The position numbers and the translations under genes were made by a program. DNA of 64,000 nt from Nemophila menziesii (lineage: Eukaryota > Streptophyta > Magnoliopsida > Boraginales > Hydrophyllaceae): positions 9,903,441-9,967,440 of the forward strand of contig JARWIR010000016.1 of assembly GCA_029959085.1 (NCBI GenBank), read 5' to 3'. Below are positions 1 through 11,620 of the stretch, piece after piece. The stretch's first letter is position 1, and the number at the start of each line of letters is the position of its first letter. The notes beneath the pieces are model-generated. The model was given only the letters and a program-made list of their open reading frames with translations. It was not told where the DNA came from and made no database searches.

Positions 1-239
1 AAGAGGAGGACATGAATAGAGCGTTGCTTGGTAAGTTAGGTTGGAAGATTGTTAATAACGACACATCGTTGAGGGTTGCGGCGCTAAGACAAAAGTATTT
101 CGAGAGAAGTCTACTTCAATATGAGATTAGACCGTATGACTCATTGGTGTGTAGAGCCATTGTGGAAGGTATTGTCGTGGTTAGACGGGGATCCAATGGC
201 CATTCTGTAACGGGGTTAACATGATGTTTTGGTTGGATG
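1..239 (+). pseudogene. LINE ORF2 fragment (end of reverse transcriptase region)
   Basis: The conceptual translation from 12 begins MNRALLGKLGWKIVNND and continues through an RQKYF motif. This matches the conserved segment after the reverse transcriptase of plant L1-type LINEs (LNKALLxKWxWR...KxKYF). Near 205-235 the pattern N-G-V-N...FWLDGW, typical of the next LINE block, appears after a one-base frame change, so the copy is broken. It is cut on the left by the window edge and on the right by the Ty3 LTR that starts at 245. The LINE remnant at 7346-8918 is in the same orientation and carries the next LINE domains, so it is probably the continuation. The family assignment is firm; the link to the downstream part is inferred. 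Confidence 0.75.
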
Positions 240-244
240 GTTGG

Positions 245-1775
245 TGGTGTCGCCTAGAGTGTGATAAAATAAGATAAATAACAAGTCAGAAAACAACGCA
301 CTCTCACCTTAGACAGGCACAGTACTGCAAGTATTACAGGACGAATGCAAGTTTTAATGATAAGTTGAGTTCGTTCTCAGGGACTTAGTGTGTTAATCGA
401 ATGGGTAGCAATAACGAGTAAAAAGTAATTAATTAAAAGACAGGAAAATAAAGAGAGAATAATTCGAAAGAACTAATTAAACTAAGGAAATTAAAGACAA
501 TAATTAAATACAAAGAAATATGAGATGAGAAGTATAGCTTAGGTTTTGCTAGTATGCACTAATCCTTCTAATTCTTTCTATCAAATCTAGTTAATAAGGG
601 AGATAATTAGCTCTTAGATACTTAGTCAGGATTATAAATTCCCATACCTTAGACCTTGAGAGCGACTAAGGGGGCTACGGACACACCACGAGGCTGGTTC
701 AAATAGGGTTTTCCTACGCTACTAGGGCCCTAAGCAATCAATTTCCATACATGGTGATAGTGGTTAAATTATACCCTAATGACTATCTAGTTAGAATTAG
801 TGTTGTCAGGACCAATATCGACACTAGACGTTATGTGGTGGTTCAATAATTAGACACCCAGCTAAGGCGATCATCTAACTACTATTAAGGTAATCCTATA
901 CTCGTGCACTAGCAAGGAAAACAGTCATTAAAGCAAAACACATAAACAAATATAAAGGTAAGCAGCTAATATCAGATTAAAACATGTAATTCCCAAATAA
1001 ACTTAGATAGAAAGAAATTAGAATTAATATATTATACATGATGCAAAACCCAAGCTATGGGAGGTTTAGTTCATACCTGAAGGAAATAAACTAAAAGAAC
1101 ATCATCTTGCTCTCTACAATAACTCTGATGAATAAAACCTTAAGGACTAATTACTATGAGGCAAGGATGATTTTACAAGTGATATAAGTGTGTATTTCTA
1201 GGTGTTTAGAAGACCTAATTCATTTTCTTGAAGGAGAAGGTAAGTAGTGGACTCCAAGCCCAACTCAAATTCGTAACCCTAAAACATGAAATCAAACCCG
1301 TTTTTTTTTTGTCCTAGCAGCTTCAATACTCATCCGTTTGACGCGTATGAGTAGTCGAAATTCATCGTCTCGAAAAGATCTTCAACTTTGCTCTTGACTG
1401 TTTCTCCAAATTCCCCACCGATTTTGAGATATAAGCTGATTTGTGGTCGTAGGTGCTGAAATTCAGATTTAAGGCAGCTTTTTCTTTTCCATGTTTTTAG
1501 CTTTTTCTTTCCTTGTCTCCAATTACCATGCTTATCTCTTTCCATATCTCTTAGTCTTTGACTTGGACTCTAATTAATCTCTATAATTATCTTTAAAGCT
1601 TTACACTAAATAAATAATTAAATTCAATATGCTCTAAAAATAATAATTTACTAAATCAAGACTCACAATAGGAAAGTGTAACATTTCTCAAAAAAAAAAA
1701 GATTAGAAAGACTTCTAAATCACTAAAAATGATGTCTCATCTTAACATAAATCTATCACAAATGAGGAGACATCA
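245..1775 (-). repeat. 3' LTR of the truncated Ty3 element (copy A)
   Basis: It is clearly homologous to the solo LTR at 9463-10890 throughout. Shared tracts include GTGTCGCCTAG at the left, GTTCGTTCTCAGGGACTTA, CCCATACCTTAGACCTTGAG, and a shared right end GAGGAGACATCA. In plus-strand reading the boundaries are TGGTGTCG...ACATCA; in sense (minus) reading it starts TGATGTCTCC. The first 46 nt in sense direction (1775-1730) can form a terminal hairpin. Sequence at 1776-1788 reads as a polypurine tract on the minus strand, which makes this the 3' LTR rather than a solo LTR; the flanks GTTGG and AGACC do not match. Confidence 0.8.
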
Positions 1776-1788
1776 AGACCCCCAACTC
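1776..1788 (-). other. polypurine tract (plus-strand primer site)
   Basis: The minus strand reads GAGTTGGGGGTCT immediately before the LTR start TGATGTCTC. A purine-rich run abutting a 3' LTR is the expected primer for plus-strand synthesis. The run is interrupted by pyrimidines, so it is a decayed or weak tract. Confidence 0.5.
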
Positions 1789-3362
1789 AAAGTTGTATCC
1801 TCCCGATACGATAAAGATAAAAAACAAAGGGAAGTCTATAAATACACACCTAGGTAATTTTCAACACAATGGGAAGAACATAGCAGAATATATAGAATAG
1901 ACATAAAGCAATTACTCAAAAAATTTCATGCAGTAATATTCATAAACTACATACATGTACACTTCTCATATCCATAGTCAACACGGTTTTGAATTCAAGA
2001 TCAGATTAGTTTCGCAATGTAAGAAGGATTGGGACTTTACCCAGTTCACCATGGAAGCTATAGACTGTTCATCGAACTTCACTAGTATTCAAAGATCCAC
2101 TTTACTACTCTCTAATGGCTCAATCACTTCTCGATTACATAGCAAAGAATCAAAAGGTCTTTAAGGTTGTAATTTAGGCTTAGGGACGGTATGGTAGTAT
2201 ATTTGGATAATTTAGTGAGCTTTTGGCTCTCTCCTCACTAGCCATCAACGAATCGCCCTAGAGCTTGAGTTACTCTCATAAAACGTTTCTCACTCAACCG
2301 AATGAATTCTTTGATGCACAATTTAGCATCCCCAATAACCCAATTAAAGCATAAGATGTTCACATAAAAATTCCACTTTGCCGGTCCGAATATATATATT
2401 TTCTTTTTTAAACATTTTCTACAGCTATGACTCCCTTTTTAATGTTGAGATATCACGCTATTTTTTCATACATATATTTTTTTCTTTTCTTTTTATGCCC
2501 TTGTTGGCAAAATTTAGCTCGTAGCTTATTTTTCATTCACTATTACCCCGGCAAAGGGTTACACTATAATCCTGTGAATCATCATCAATATAAAGATAGA
2601 ACACAATTAATAAGTTCAAAAATCCCATCCCAATAACAATTCCCATAATAGTGGACCCACCGCCCCAAACTCAAGCTCTAAAACAATTGTCTATGCATCG
2701 CGATTCGAGTGCGGGTCATATGGAAAAGTCCTATAATCTAAAGGGTATGGCTTATAATGTGGCTAAATAAAAAGGCTTTAGAAAGGCTAGAAGGGGCTGA
2801 GAAGGATATAGCATATAAAATCAAATAACAAGGTGAGAAGGTATAAAAAGGCTTCAAGTGGCTTCAATATGAAAGAACAGCCTTAATCACTTTCTACACC
2901 ATGTAATTTCGTTATTTTCTTACCTTTAGCACTTTCATCAAATGGGTTTGTCAACTAGCTTGGATCTCATGGCCTACACACTTCTCAACGTTCCCTGAGA
3001 TCGAATATACTTTCTATCGCATTGCTCACTAATCTTTTCTTTACTATCAATGTGTGTTTTCCTGCAAATACTCCAAAGAATACAAATAACATAGCTCATA
3101 AACATACTACTTACTACCATCAATTTACTGAGCTTATGCTTTCAAGCTATTAAACACACTCTACATCTAATTCCCATGTATCAAAAAATTTAATTTCTAC
3201 CTAAAAACAAAAAAATGGAGATGAGAAACAACGAATCCCACACCCCCAACTCAAAAATGAGCCGCGTCCCCACGACTCAAAAAAGACTCGAAACAGAAAT
3301 TAAAATTAGCAGATAAAGCATTTACAGAAATGGTAAGGAAGAAAGAGAACATACTCTCGAGG
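1789..3362. other. noncoding 3' internal region of the Ty3 element
   Basis: About 1.6 kb between the polypurine tract and the extra ORF. Open frames here are short (70 codons or fewer), AT-rich and resemble nothing I recognise. It is treated as the untranslated 3' internal part of the retroelement. I see no nested insertion or RNA gene in it. Confidence 0.5.
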
Positions 3363-4572
3363 CTATTGCCTCGCATTATCGACATCCAAGATAGGATTTG
3401 CTTGATCCTTCGTTAATTGCTCAAGGAGTGTCATGATGTGCACTTGATTATCTTTGATTTGTGCCACATCATTGGCTAAGGAAGTTTGAGCTGCTTCGAA
3501 ATTGTTTAGACGCTCCTCCATCTTCTCTTGCCAACTTTGCTCCTTTTCTTCTTTTGAGACTTGCGTAGAAATCGCTCCTCTCAAGACTTTCATGATCCAA
3601 GCATTATCAATATAACTCTTCTTAAATTTTAGATTCTCTTCTTCACCCAATATTACATTCGCTTTTTGCATAAGACACGTGATCATAGTAGGATATTTAA
3701 CATTATAAACCGATTTAGGAGAGACCGGAAATCGCATCACCTCCTCAAAGATCAACTGTGCCACATCCACTTCTTCTCCTCTCAAAATACAATTCAAAAG
3801 TAGAGCGTTCTTTTTAGTCACATCCAAAGTTCGTGTGTTTCCAAAGACATTAGGAATAAGGAAATTGTGCCAAACTCTCGCATTCGGTTGAAGATATTTG
3901 TAAGGCCAAGGTGCCTTAATTCTCCCTTATGTAATTGCACTTTCTCCTTGTCTAAAACATGCTCAACAAGTAATTCCTCATCAAAGATTTTTCGTTTATC
4001 AACCGCTTCACTGTATTTGCAAGGTCCAATAAATTTCTTAAACTGGAAGTGGTTTCTAATCTCATTAACTGTGAAAGGAACTAACTTTCCTCTAATCGGA
4101 ACACAACCTTCACTATCTCGGCTACAAAGGCCTAAATATAAATCTAAAACTAACTCATGACATAATTCAGAACGTCTTACCATGAACGTAGACCAACCCA
4201 ATCTTTCACCAAGCTCCAAGAATCTCTTACATTCTCCTGTACCAACTTCTTCAGCGAATACTTTCTCATAAGCAAAAGGTAGTTCCTTCAATTGTTTTTT
4301 TTTGCAGAAGCTATTAAGGCCTTTGAAGCTTCCTCTTTATTTATGGGTGTAGGACCTTTGAAAAGAAGATGTTGTGTTCTCTTTTTGGAATAAAGTGAAA
4401 CTCTTTTTCCCATTGAATCGAACATAGCCGGCTTACCTCCTTCCTCAACATTGATTTTACCATTTGAATTGGAACTAGAACCTTTGTTATTTGATTTCTT
4501 CTAAATTGAACGCAATACCTTACTTTTCTTCATCTCCCCTTTGTTAGATAATGTTTTTGTTCTTTTAGTCAT
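3363..4572 (-). pseudogene. plant-transposon-protein ORF of the Ty3 element (env-position ORF)
   Basis: Reading on the minus strand from an ATG at 4572, the frame is basic and Lys/Ser-rich, meets a stop near 4500, shifts frame around a run of A (plus-strand T) near 4295, continues through 4291-3818 and shifts again into 3827-3363. The central part (motifs WSTFMVRRSELCHELVLDLY and VPFTVNEIRNHFQF) and the helical tail resemble the 'putative plant transposon protein' family found downstream of pol in Athila-like elements. The C-terminal 60 residues are Glu/Lys/Gln-rich and probably coiled coil. The function of this family is unknown. At least three lesions show it is dead. An intact ORF of the same general type lies in the copia element at 46132-47370. 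Confidence 0.6.
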
Positions 4573-5021
4573 CTCAATTGACCCCCAACTCAAAGCTTTA
4601 ACAACTCTTTAAATTTGAACTTTTGAATTATTGGTTGAACAAGCTTGAATTGGTTTAGGAAAGGTGAATTGATGATGAATCTCTATGTGGGTAAGATGAA
4701 TTCTTGATGGATTGGTATGGATTTAAGAAATTGTAGGATGAATTTTGAAAATTTAAGCTTCTGATTCTTCAATCTCAATGTGTTTGGTGAGAATTGGGTG
4801 CTTGAATCTTCTTTATAATGATGTGGAGAAAAGATTTGATGTGTTTTTATGATGATTGGGTAGTGTTTTGATGTTTGGGGAAGGTTTGAATGAACTTCAA
4901 TGGAGTTGGGAGAGGTTTGGAGAAGAAAGAGAGTCTTAACGATTAATAATTTTGGAATAGTACCAACCTCTTTCTTTTATAACCTAAAAGCGAAGCCTTT
5001 TTCTCTCTCCAGCGGCGCTGG

Positions 5022-5386
5022 GCGGTATACCGGTCGTAGGGCCCGGTATGCCGGTGCTGGAGCTTTGTATTTCCCGAGTTACGTCAAAATACCCGAGGCC
5101 TCAACACGTGGGCACGGGTTTTCTTCTGGCCGGTATACCGGCTCTAGGGCCCGGCATACCGATGCTGCTGTGGTTCGACTTTGGACCTCTCGGCAATGAA
5201 CACGTGACGATACCCGTGGGCTCGGGTTTTGACCTGACCGGTATAGCTGAGATTTCTCCCGGCATGCCGGTGGTGACATCTCTTATTTCTGGACCTCTCG
5301 GCATAAAACACATGGCTTACCCCGTGGGCTCGGGTTTTCTACTCGCCGGTATACTGGAAAAATCGGCCGGTATGCTGGTGAGGCAG
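5022..5386. repeat. 108-bp GC-rich tandem repeat (about 3.4 units)
   Basis: Units start at 5022, 5130, 5238 and 5346, exactly 108 bp apart, the last one partial. Each begins with a GGTATAC-type palindrome (for example CCGGTATACCGG) followed by a second such core (GGCATRCCGG) about 25 bp later and a CGTGGGCTCGGGTTTT segment. The block is strikingly GC-rich against an AT-rich element. Because 108 is a multiple of three, long open frames cross it, but I regard these as by-products. It lies in the noncoding part between the extra ORF and the pol remnant. Confidence 0.85.
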
Positions 5387-5540
5387 TCTGAATATTCCAT
5401 AAACTTGCATTTTTCCTTCCGAGCTCGATTTCTCTAACACCTAAACATCAAAAACACTAATACCTTTCTCAAATATGCAATGTCAACTTAAAACAACTAA
5501 ACTAAACTCAAACTAAAAACGTAAAAAGTATAAAAAAATT

Positions 5541-5603
5541 GCGGGTTGTCTCCTGTACAGCACTTTTATTTAACGTCTTTTAAAGTTAGACGCGTTACCT
5601 CTA
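5541..5603 (-). other. conserved post-pol block of the Ty3 elements
   Basis: On the minus strand just after the pol stop the sequence runs GTAACGCGTC, AAAGACGTTAAATAAAAGTG and GGAGACAACCC in order. The Ty3-derived insert at 52270-52330 has the same three blocks in the same order (GGTAACGCGTC, AAAGACGTAATAAACAAAAG, GGGAGACAACCC). This shows the two elements belong to one group. The motif resembles sequence seen after pol in other plant Athila/Tat elements. Its role is unknown; packaging or RNA processing would be guesses. Confidence 0.6.
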
Positions 5604-7328
5604 TTAAGATTTGCGAATATAGCCTCCCCAACAATGAGTTGGGCTATGAACGTCAACTAATCTGCGCTTGATCCCCTTCTTGGGTCGGATTTCTATCACC
5701 GTGGCTGAAACAACCTTAGTGACAATGAATGGTCCCATCCACGAGTCTTTGAAACTTCGTGGCCTATTTTTCGTGTTTGTGAGCTTTCCATAGTACTTCA
5801 TGGCCAAGCCCAAACTCAATGTTTGGATCAGTATCCACAGGTTTTAAGTGGATCTTCTCTGTAGGGACTTTGTGATGTGAAAGGCTGTGGATGACAGGAA
5901 CGATGGGATCTAACTTCCTCGGTTTCTTACCCAAGACGTAGAAGGTCTCGGATACGTTCTTAGCATGAAGGGTAATGGTCCCTTCTTGGAAGTTGATGAA
6001 ACTTTGACTTGTGGCCATGAACGGTCGTCCAAGTATGATTGGAACCTGTTTATCTGCATCAAACTCAAGTATAACAAAGTCAACAGGGATGGCGATACTA
6101 CCTGCTCGGCTAAGACGTCATCCACTGTTCCCCATGTCTTGGTAACTGAGTTGTCAGCGAACTGCAACTTCACTGGAGCTTTTTCAGATTTCTGAAGTCC
6201 AAGTCTCTCGAACACGGACTTAGGCATAAGATTAACACCAGAACCAACATCGTACATAACTTTCACCTTGAGCATACCATTTATTTGAATAGGAAGGTTA
6301 AAACTTCCCGGATCTTTAAGTTTCATTGGCAGCTCTCTTTCACTTCTTCTTGAGACTCTCAAGTTTTCTCTTGGGGCTTCTACACTCGCTTCTTTCTCAG
6401 GAATAACTTGTGTAAAAACTTGTTGCGGTGTAAGCCCTTTCTTTGCAATCTCAGCATTTGGGCGTTAATATTTTCAGGACTGTACGCCTCTACAAATGTC
6501 TTGAGTTCAGTGTCATCCTTCAGATTTGTATTAGGAATAGTTGATGACACTATTTGAACAACTGGTGGTGAATCCACATTCTCTTCTTCTTTCTCTTCTT
6601 GCACAACAGGTGCAACCTCAACTTCAACTCTTGGTTCCTCCTTTGAGGCTTCTTCCTTTTCTCTTTAGCCAGCTCAGCTTGAAAATCCATAACCGATCTA
6701 ATCTCCTCTTGCATATCCTTCAGAAGCTGTATAAATTTGGATTTTTTTGAATCCTCCTCCACATCACTCTCAGAACAGTTAGAGTCCACGGGGCTAGACT
6801 TGGTTGGCTTGTCTTCGGTACTCGGAACCTCCACGGAACTAACGGCAGCATGTGGTACTTCCTTCTCTTCTTCAATTTCGAGGCAAATTGCCTTACAAGC
6901 TTCGAACCCAACATTTTCATCACCTCCTTCGATAGCTTTCAATTCTTTTTGTTCCATAATGTTTGTTAGAACTTTGTTCATTTGTTCTACTTGAGTACCT
7001 AAAATCTGAATTGAAACTTCTTGTCCTCGTAACTTCTCGCCCTGAGCGTTCATTTTCGTGGTCAAAAGATCCAAGATTTTTGTCAATTGTTGATTATCCG
7101 CAGTTCCCTCTTGAGGATACCGTGTTAAGGCTTTCTAATCTAATGAATCGGCATAGGCATCTTGAACATGTTGTTGTGGGGGAGCAGGTCTATTCTGATA
7201 TTGATTTTGATACTGACCTCTTGGTTGGAAAAAGTTGTTCTGGGGACGTGGTTGATAATGACCAGGATTAGCGCCCCCCTGAGGATTTGAATATTGCATA
7301 CTCGGATGGTTTCGGTTACCAAATTTAT
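5604..7328 (-). pseudogene. gag-protease-integrase remnant of the Ty3 element
   Basis: On the minus strand, 7328-7140 encodes a Gly/Gln/Asn/Pro-rich gag tail (YSNPQGGANPGHYQPRPQNN). 7086-6550 encodes a coiled-coil-like segment and an acidic linker. 6362-5910 begins with the KLKDPGSFNLPIQING motif, followed by VMYDVGSGVNLMP, the aspartic protease active-site region, where the usual D-L-G-A-S has become D-V-G-S-G. A frame change near 6110 moves the protease end (MATSQSFINFQEGTITL) to another frame. After about 5830 the sequence jumps to the integrase C-terminal tail (FKDSWMGPFIVTKV), so reverse transcriptase, RNase H and the integrase core have been deleted. The translation stops at 5604-5606. 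Confidence 0.75.
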
Positions 7329-7345
7329 TATTTAATAACTCACAT

Positions 7346-8918
7346 TTGAAACAGTACAGTAATGTTAATACTTCGAGTCTTCATCCTATCTGTTACTCCC
7401 ATGGTTCGAATATTACAGTTGGGGGGAGCTCTATGTTTGTTGCTGAAGAACTGAGAGTGCCACCCTCACACCTGATCAGAAATGGGGAAGAGAGGGCGCT
7501 CAGGTCTGATACATGTAGAATGGAGACCAGATCAGATGAGGAATATCACAGGCCTGCGAGCAGCCCACACAACAGAGCATTGAAGAGAGAAGGCGGGAAA
7601 CTCGGGAATGGTGGGCTAGGAATCTCATAACAACGGGATGTTCAACGGTATAAACTGGACTATATTTTTTGGGGCGATCATTGGTGTAATATGGAAAGAG
7701 AGTGACGAATGTAATATTTAACAATGTGATCTTCGTAAGTGGTACAACTATTATTAAAAAAGGCAAAATGGATAGCCTCGAACTATATTAGATTATGGAG
7801 TCCGATTTGTGCAATAGGGAGTAGGCTTAAGGATTATGTTGAATTTGTAGGCTTGTGTAAACCCAATAGGGGTCTCAAACTTAATACAAATGACAGTTAT
7901 ATCAAGTATCAAGGGCTTGGTGGGCTGGTGGATTATAGCGTGACAAGGATTAGAGATGGGTAAATGGTTTTGCAATGAAGCTGAATTGTTCCGTTTCGGA
8001 AGTAGCGGAGGCCGGGACGCTGTATGAGGGACTAATGATGGCTGTTAGGATGAGGGTCCTTGAATTACTGGTGTAAATAGATTCAGGATGAACTATTTAG
8101 GCTATTAATCAGCCTTGTAATGGTAGAAATCCAGCCACATTCTGGATTTAGAAAATAAAAGAGATAGTGAGAGATAATGCTTTGTATGAGATTAAAGGCA
8201 TTTACTGGGAGCTATGATGTAGATCTCCCTGCCTAGGTGCGCCTAGGCACCGTCTAGGCATCACCTCTCCCCTCAACCGCTTACGCTTAGTTAAAATTCT
8301 AGGCGTTTTTGCCTAGCGCCTTAGTCACCGTGGAATAGGCGCCTAGCCCGTCTAGGCACCGATTAATGGCAAAAAGTGGCCGCCTAGGCGCCTATTAATG
8401 GAAAAACATGCCCGCATAGACCTTTTTGTTATTTTTTTTATTCTTGAGAATTCTTTAGTTGATATTATAACTCAATTTTTAGTATTTTATATTTAGTATA
8501 CTGTTGTTAGATGAATTTTATGACTTAAGTAGTTAAAATTGCTATAATTACTACATATATATATTACTAAATAAACAACATTGAACATCAAAATTCAAAA
8601 CCGTATAATTCCGCCTAGGCCCCGTGTAGTCCCGCCTAGGCGCTAGGACCGGGTCGACCGCATAGCGCTCAAAACCGAGACCTACAACATGCGGGAGGCA
8701 ATTGCTTGAGCGGATTGGCTAGCACGTTTGGGTATTAACCATGTTAATACATACTCTAACTACACTGACCCTCTTGATGGAATTTATGGTGTACTTACAA
8801 GAGATATTTGTGCTTGGAAGACTCCGAGAAGGGTCTTCTCTTCGGAAATTGAAAATGTAATACGTATGTAACTGAGATTTATTCTACGGTCTTAGGACCT
8901 CCTTTGTAAGCAAAAAAA
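7346..8918 (+). pseudogene. LINE ORF2 C-terminal remnant (linker and RNase H)
   Basis: Around 7605-7720 there are traces of the W-x-x-N...FFGAIIGVIWKE linker found between the zf-RVT and RNase H domains of plant LINEs. At 7970-8200 the translation, across several frames and stops, reads like an RNase H core (VAEAGTLYEGLMMAVRM, then AINQPCNGRNPATFW). It resumes after a MITE at 8693 as ADWLARLGI, the conserved RNase H end. The sequence ends with a GGACCTCCTTTGT segment and an A8 run at 8912-8919, suggesting the LINE 3' end. Numerous stops and frame changes make it nonfunctional. Confidence 0.7.
8212..8692. mobile_element. MITE-like element rich in CCTAGG palindromes
   Basis: This roughly 480-bp sequence interrupts the RNase H remnant. 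Near its ends are inverted repeats ATGATGTAGATCTC (8214 on) and, on the other strand, ATGTTGTAGGTCTC (8690 back), matching at 12 of 14 positions. GGGAG flanks both sides (8207-8211 and 8693-8697). Removing one copy plus the insert rejoins the RNase H reading frame at the conserved ADWLARLG region. The interior contains about eight YCTAGGY cores, several as CGCCTAGGCG, so it is strongly self-complementary. It has no coding capacity. The superfamily is uncertain. Confidence 0.6.
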
Positions 8919-8919
8919 A

Positions 8920-9333
8920 TCCACCATCTAAGTTTTCAAGTCTAAATTAATCAAATAGTTACAAATAATTAATCATTTTTAATTAATAACAAAATATTTT
9001 ATAACTAAAATCTATTTTCATACAATCCATTATAATACATTTCATTAACAATAAATATTTCATAACTGAAATATTTTGTAACCATAACATTTCTCATTCC
9101 ATCAAGAAAAATCTTATTGTTTCCTGAAATTGTTTAAATATCTGAACAAACTCATCCAAATCAGCAATGTTCGAAAGCATAACTAATTGTATGTGCAGAA
9201 AACAAAACAAAAATAGCTAGAATTCAAGAAATACTAAAAAAGTAAGTAAAAAGTAGTAGTCAGTTGACTGTACCAAAAACAATGAGATATCTAACCAAAT
9301 ACTGGGTGAACATAAATATCAATGGGCACAAAT
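8920..9333. other. AT-rich spacer
   Basis: Low-complexity AT-rich sequence after the LINE poly-A. No open frame of note, no recognisable repeat ends and no RNA gene are visible. Confidence 0.4.
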
Positions 9334-9460
9334 ATGGTGGTTTGATGACGCATAAAGTAGTGGATTGTCTACATATTATAGTGAGTTGACAGTACAAATT
9401 TAGTGGTTGTTTGCATATTGTGGTGGATTACCTGTACAAATCTAGTGGTTTGTTTACATA
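9334..9460. repeat. short tandem repeat of about 43 bp
   Basis: Imperfect units beginning TAGTGG start at 9358, 9401 and 9443, with a degenerate partial unit before them. Each unit pairs a TAGTGG...TTTGCATAT part with a GTGAGTTGAC/GTGGATTACC...GTACAAAT part. The array ends directly at the Ty3 solo LTR, which inserted into the last unit. Confidence 0.6.
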
Positions 9461-9462
9461 GT

Positions 9463-10890
9463 TGGTGTCGCCTAGGGTGTGATAAAAATAAGATAAAATT
9501 AAGTCAAGAAACTACGCACTCTCACCCTAGACAAGCACAATACTGCAAGTATTACAGGACGTATGCAAGTTTTAATGATAAGTTAAGTTCGTTCTCAGGG
9601 ACTTACGTGTGTTATACGCGTGAGTAGGAATATCGAGTAAAAGTAAATAATTAGAGAATAGTAAATTAAAGGGAACAGATTTCGAAATTAATTAACTAAA
9701 ACTAAGAAAATAAAGACAATAAAGTAAAAGATAAGAAACATGAGATGAGAAGTATAGCTCAGGTTTTGCTAGTATGCACTAATCCTTCTAATTCTATCTA
9801 TGAATCTAGTTAATAAGGGAGAATATTAGCTCTTGGTATACTTAGTCAGGATTCTAAATTCCCATACCTTAGACCTTGAGAGCGACTAAGGGGGCTACGG
9901 CACAACCAAGACGTGATTTCAAGTAGGGTTATCAAACGCTACTAAGGCCCTAAGCAAATACTGCAATCATTGGTGATATGGTGGTTAAAACAAACCCTAA
10001 TGACTATCTAGTTAGAATCATGTTTTGTCAGAACTAATATCGACACTAGACATTATGTGGTGGTTCAATAGTTAAACACCCTGTCAAGGAGACCATCTAA
10101 CTACTATTAAAACAATCCTAAAGTGATCAGTTCTAGGAAAGACAATAAATCAAAACACATAAACAAATATTAAGTAAGAAGCTAATATCAAATTAAAACA
10201 TATTATTCCCAAAGAAACTTAGATAGAAGAATTAGAATTCATAGATTATACATTATGCAAAACCCAAGCTATGGGGAGTTTAGTTCATACCTGAAGGAAA
10301 TAAACTAAAAGAAATATTAAAAGACATCATCTTGCTCTCTACAATAACTTGGAAGAATAAAACCTTAAGAACTAATTACTATGAGGCAAGGATCATTTAC
10401 AAGTGATATAAGGGTGTATTTATAGGTGTTTAGAAGACCTAATTCGTTTTCTTGAGGAAGAGGTAAGGTATTGGACTTCTAGCCCAACTCAAATTCGTAT
10501 GGAAATAAAGATAAACACTGCTGGACCGTTTTGAGCATATCTTCTTCGTTATTGGTCGGTTTGAGCTCCATAAGATACCAAAAGAATCGTAACAGAATTA
10601 TCTTTGTCTCTATGAAAGGAAATTACCAAAATCGGCCTATTACCATGCTAATCTATTTTCATAAGTTGTAGTCTTTGACTTGGACTCGAATTAAGCTCCA
10701 TAATTATCTTTAAAGCTACACACTAAATAAACAATTAAACCCAATATGCTCTAAAAATATTATTTTACTAAATCAAAACTCAAAATAGGAAAATGCACTA
10801 TTTCTCAAGAAAATCGACATTTATGACTTCTAAATCACTAAAAATGATGTCTCATTCTAACATTAATCTATCACAAATGAGGAGACATCA
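9463..10890 (-). mobile_element. Ty3-group solo LTR (copy B)
   Basis: A 1428-bp sequence bounded TGGTGTCGCC...GGAGACATCA in plus-strand reading and flanked by a perfect 5-bp duplication ATAGT (9458-9462 and 10891-10895). It aligns with the LTR at 245-1775 over its whole length, with no internal region attached, so it is a solo LTR left by LTR-LTR recombination. In sense orientation (minus) the first 46 nt (10890-10845) form the same terminal hairpin as in the other copies. Strand is set by analogy with the copy whose polypurine tract is visible. Confidence 0.88.
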
Positions 10891-10897
10891 ATAGTGC

Positions 10898-11605
10898 AGT
10901 GTATTGTTTACTAACAAAAAAAAATTGATGCAGAGAAATGAGTTATAATCGACAAAAATTTGATGAAGCCAACCAATGGTAAAATGAAAAATAAAAATTC
11001 AAATAACGGCGAATAATATATCTGAAAAAGTGAAAATCTTGCTTTTGTATGGAATTTTTAATGAACATTATGAATTTTGTTCGAAGAAACGGTTTGAGTT
11101 TGCTCAAAATAGAAAGAATAATCATATATTATCATGTAAAACATAAGACTTATATTTTTCATTTTTATATCCCATAATCATGGGTTTTAAATTCAAAAGT
11201 TTGTTATGCAAAATCAATATATCTGTTTTGGATTCGTTAATAAAGGAATTCGTGAGTTGTTTGATAACAAAAAAAATCGATGCAGAGAAATGAGTTATAA
11301 TCGATAGAGATTTTGATGAAGACAACCAATGATAAAATAAAAATGAAAAATTCAAATAATGGCGACAAATATATCTGAAAAAGTGAAAATCTTGCTTTTG
11401 TTTGGTATTTTGAATGAACATTATGAATTTTGTTCATATAAATAGTTTGATTTTGCTCAAAAGAAAGAGAATAATCATATATTGTCATGCAAAAAATAAG
11501 AAATATGATTTTTATTTTGATCTCCCGTAATTATAGGTTTTAAATTTGAAAGTTTACTATGCGAAATCAATATATTTGTTTTGGATTCATTAATCAAGAA
11601 ATTTT
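10898..11605. repeat. 352-bp tandem duplication
   Basis: Two diverged copies in direct orientation, the landmark GATGCAGAGAAATGAGTTAT falling at 10927 and again 352 bp later. Further shared landmarks are TATCTGAAAAAGTGAAAATC, AATGAACATTATGAATTTTG and TTTTGGATTCRTTAAT. A trace of a third unit start is visible near 11605. Short minus-strand open frames exist in both copies but neither resembles a known protein. Confidence 0.8.
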
Positions 11606-11620
11606 GTTTGATCACAACCC

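Larger units (their letters stand above)
245..7345 (-). mobile_element. 5'-truncated Ty3/gypsy (Athila/Tat-like) LTR retrotransposon
   Basis: Read on the minus strand, this holds a gag C-terminal region, an aspartic protease, an integrase C-terminal tail, a noncoding block, a second ORF resembling plant transposon proteins, a polypurine tract and a 3' LTR (1775 down to 245). The 5' LTR, PBS, gag N-terminus and most of reverse transcriptase, RNase H and integrase are missing. An extra ORF after pol is typical of Athila/Tat-type elements. The right edge near 7345 joins LINE-derived sequence abruptly, so a deletion probably removed the 5' end together with part of the host LINE. No matching target duplication is visible because one end is gone. 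Confidence 0.75.

Noticed and set aside
4900..5437. Overlapping frames over the 108-bp repeat
   Set aside because: The repeat length is a multiple of three, so open frames are automatic; noncoding part of a retroelement.
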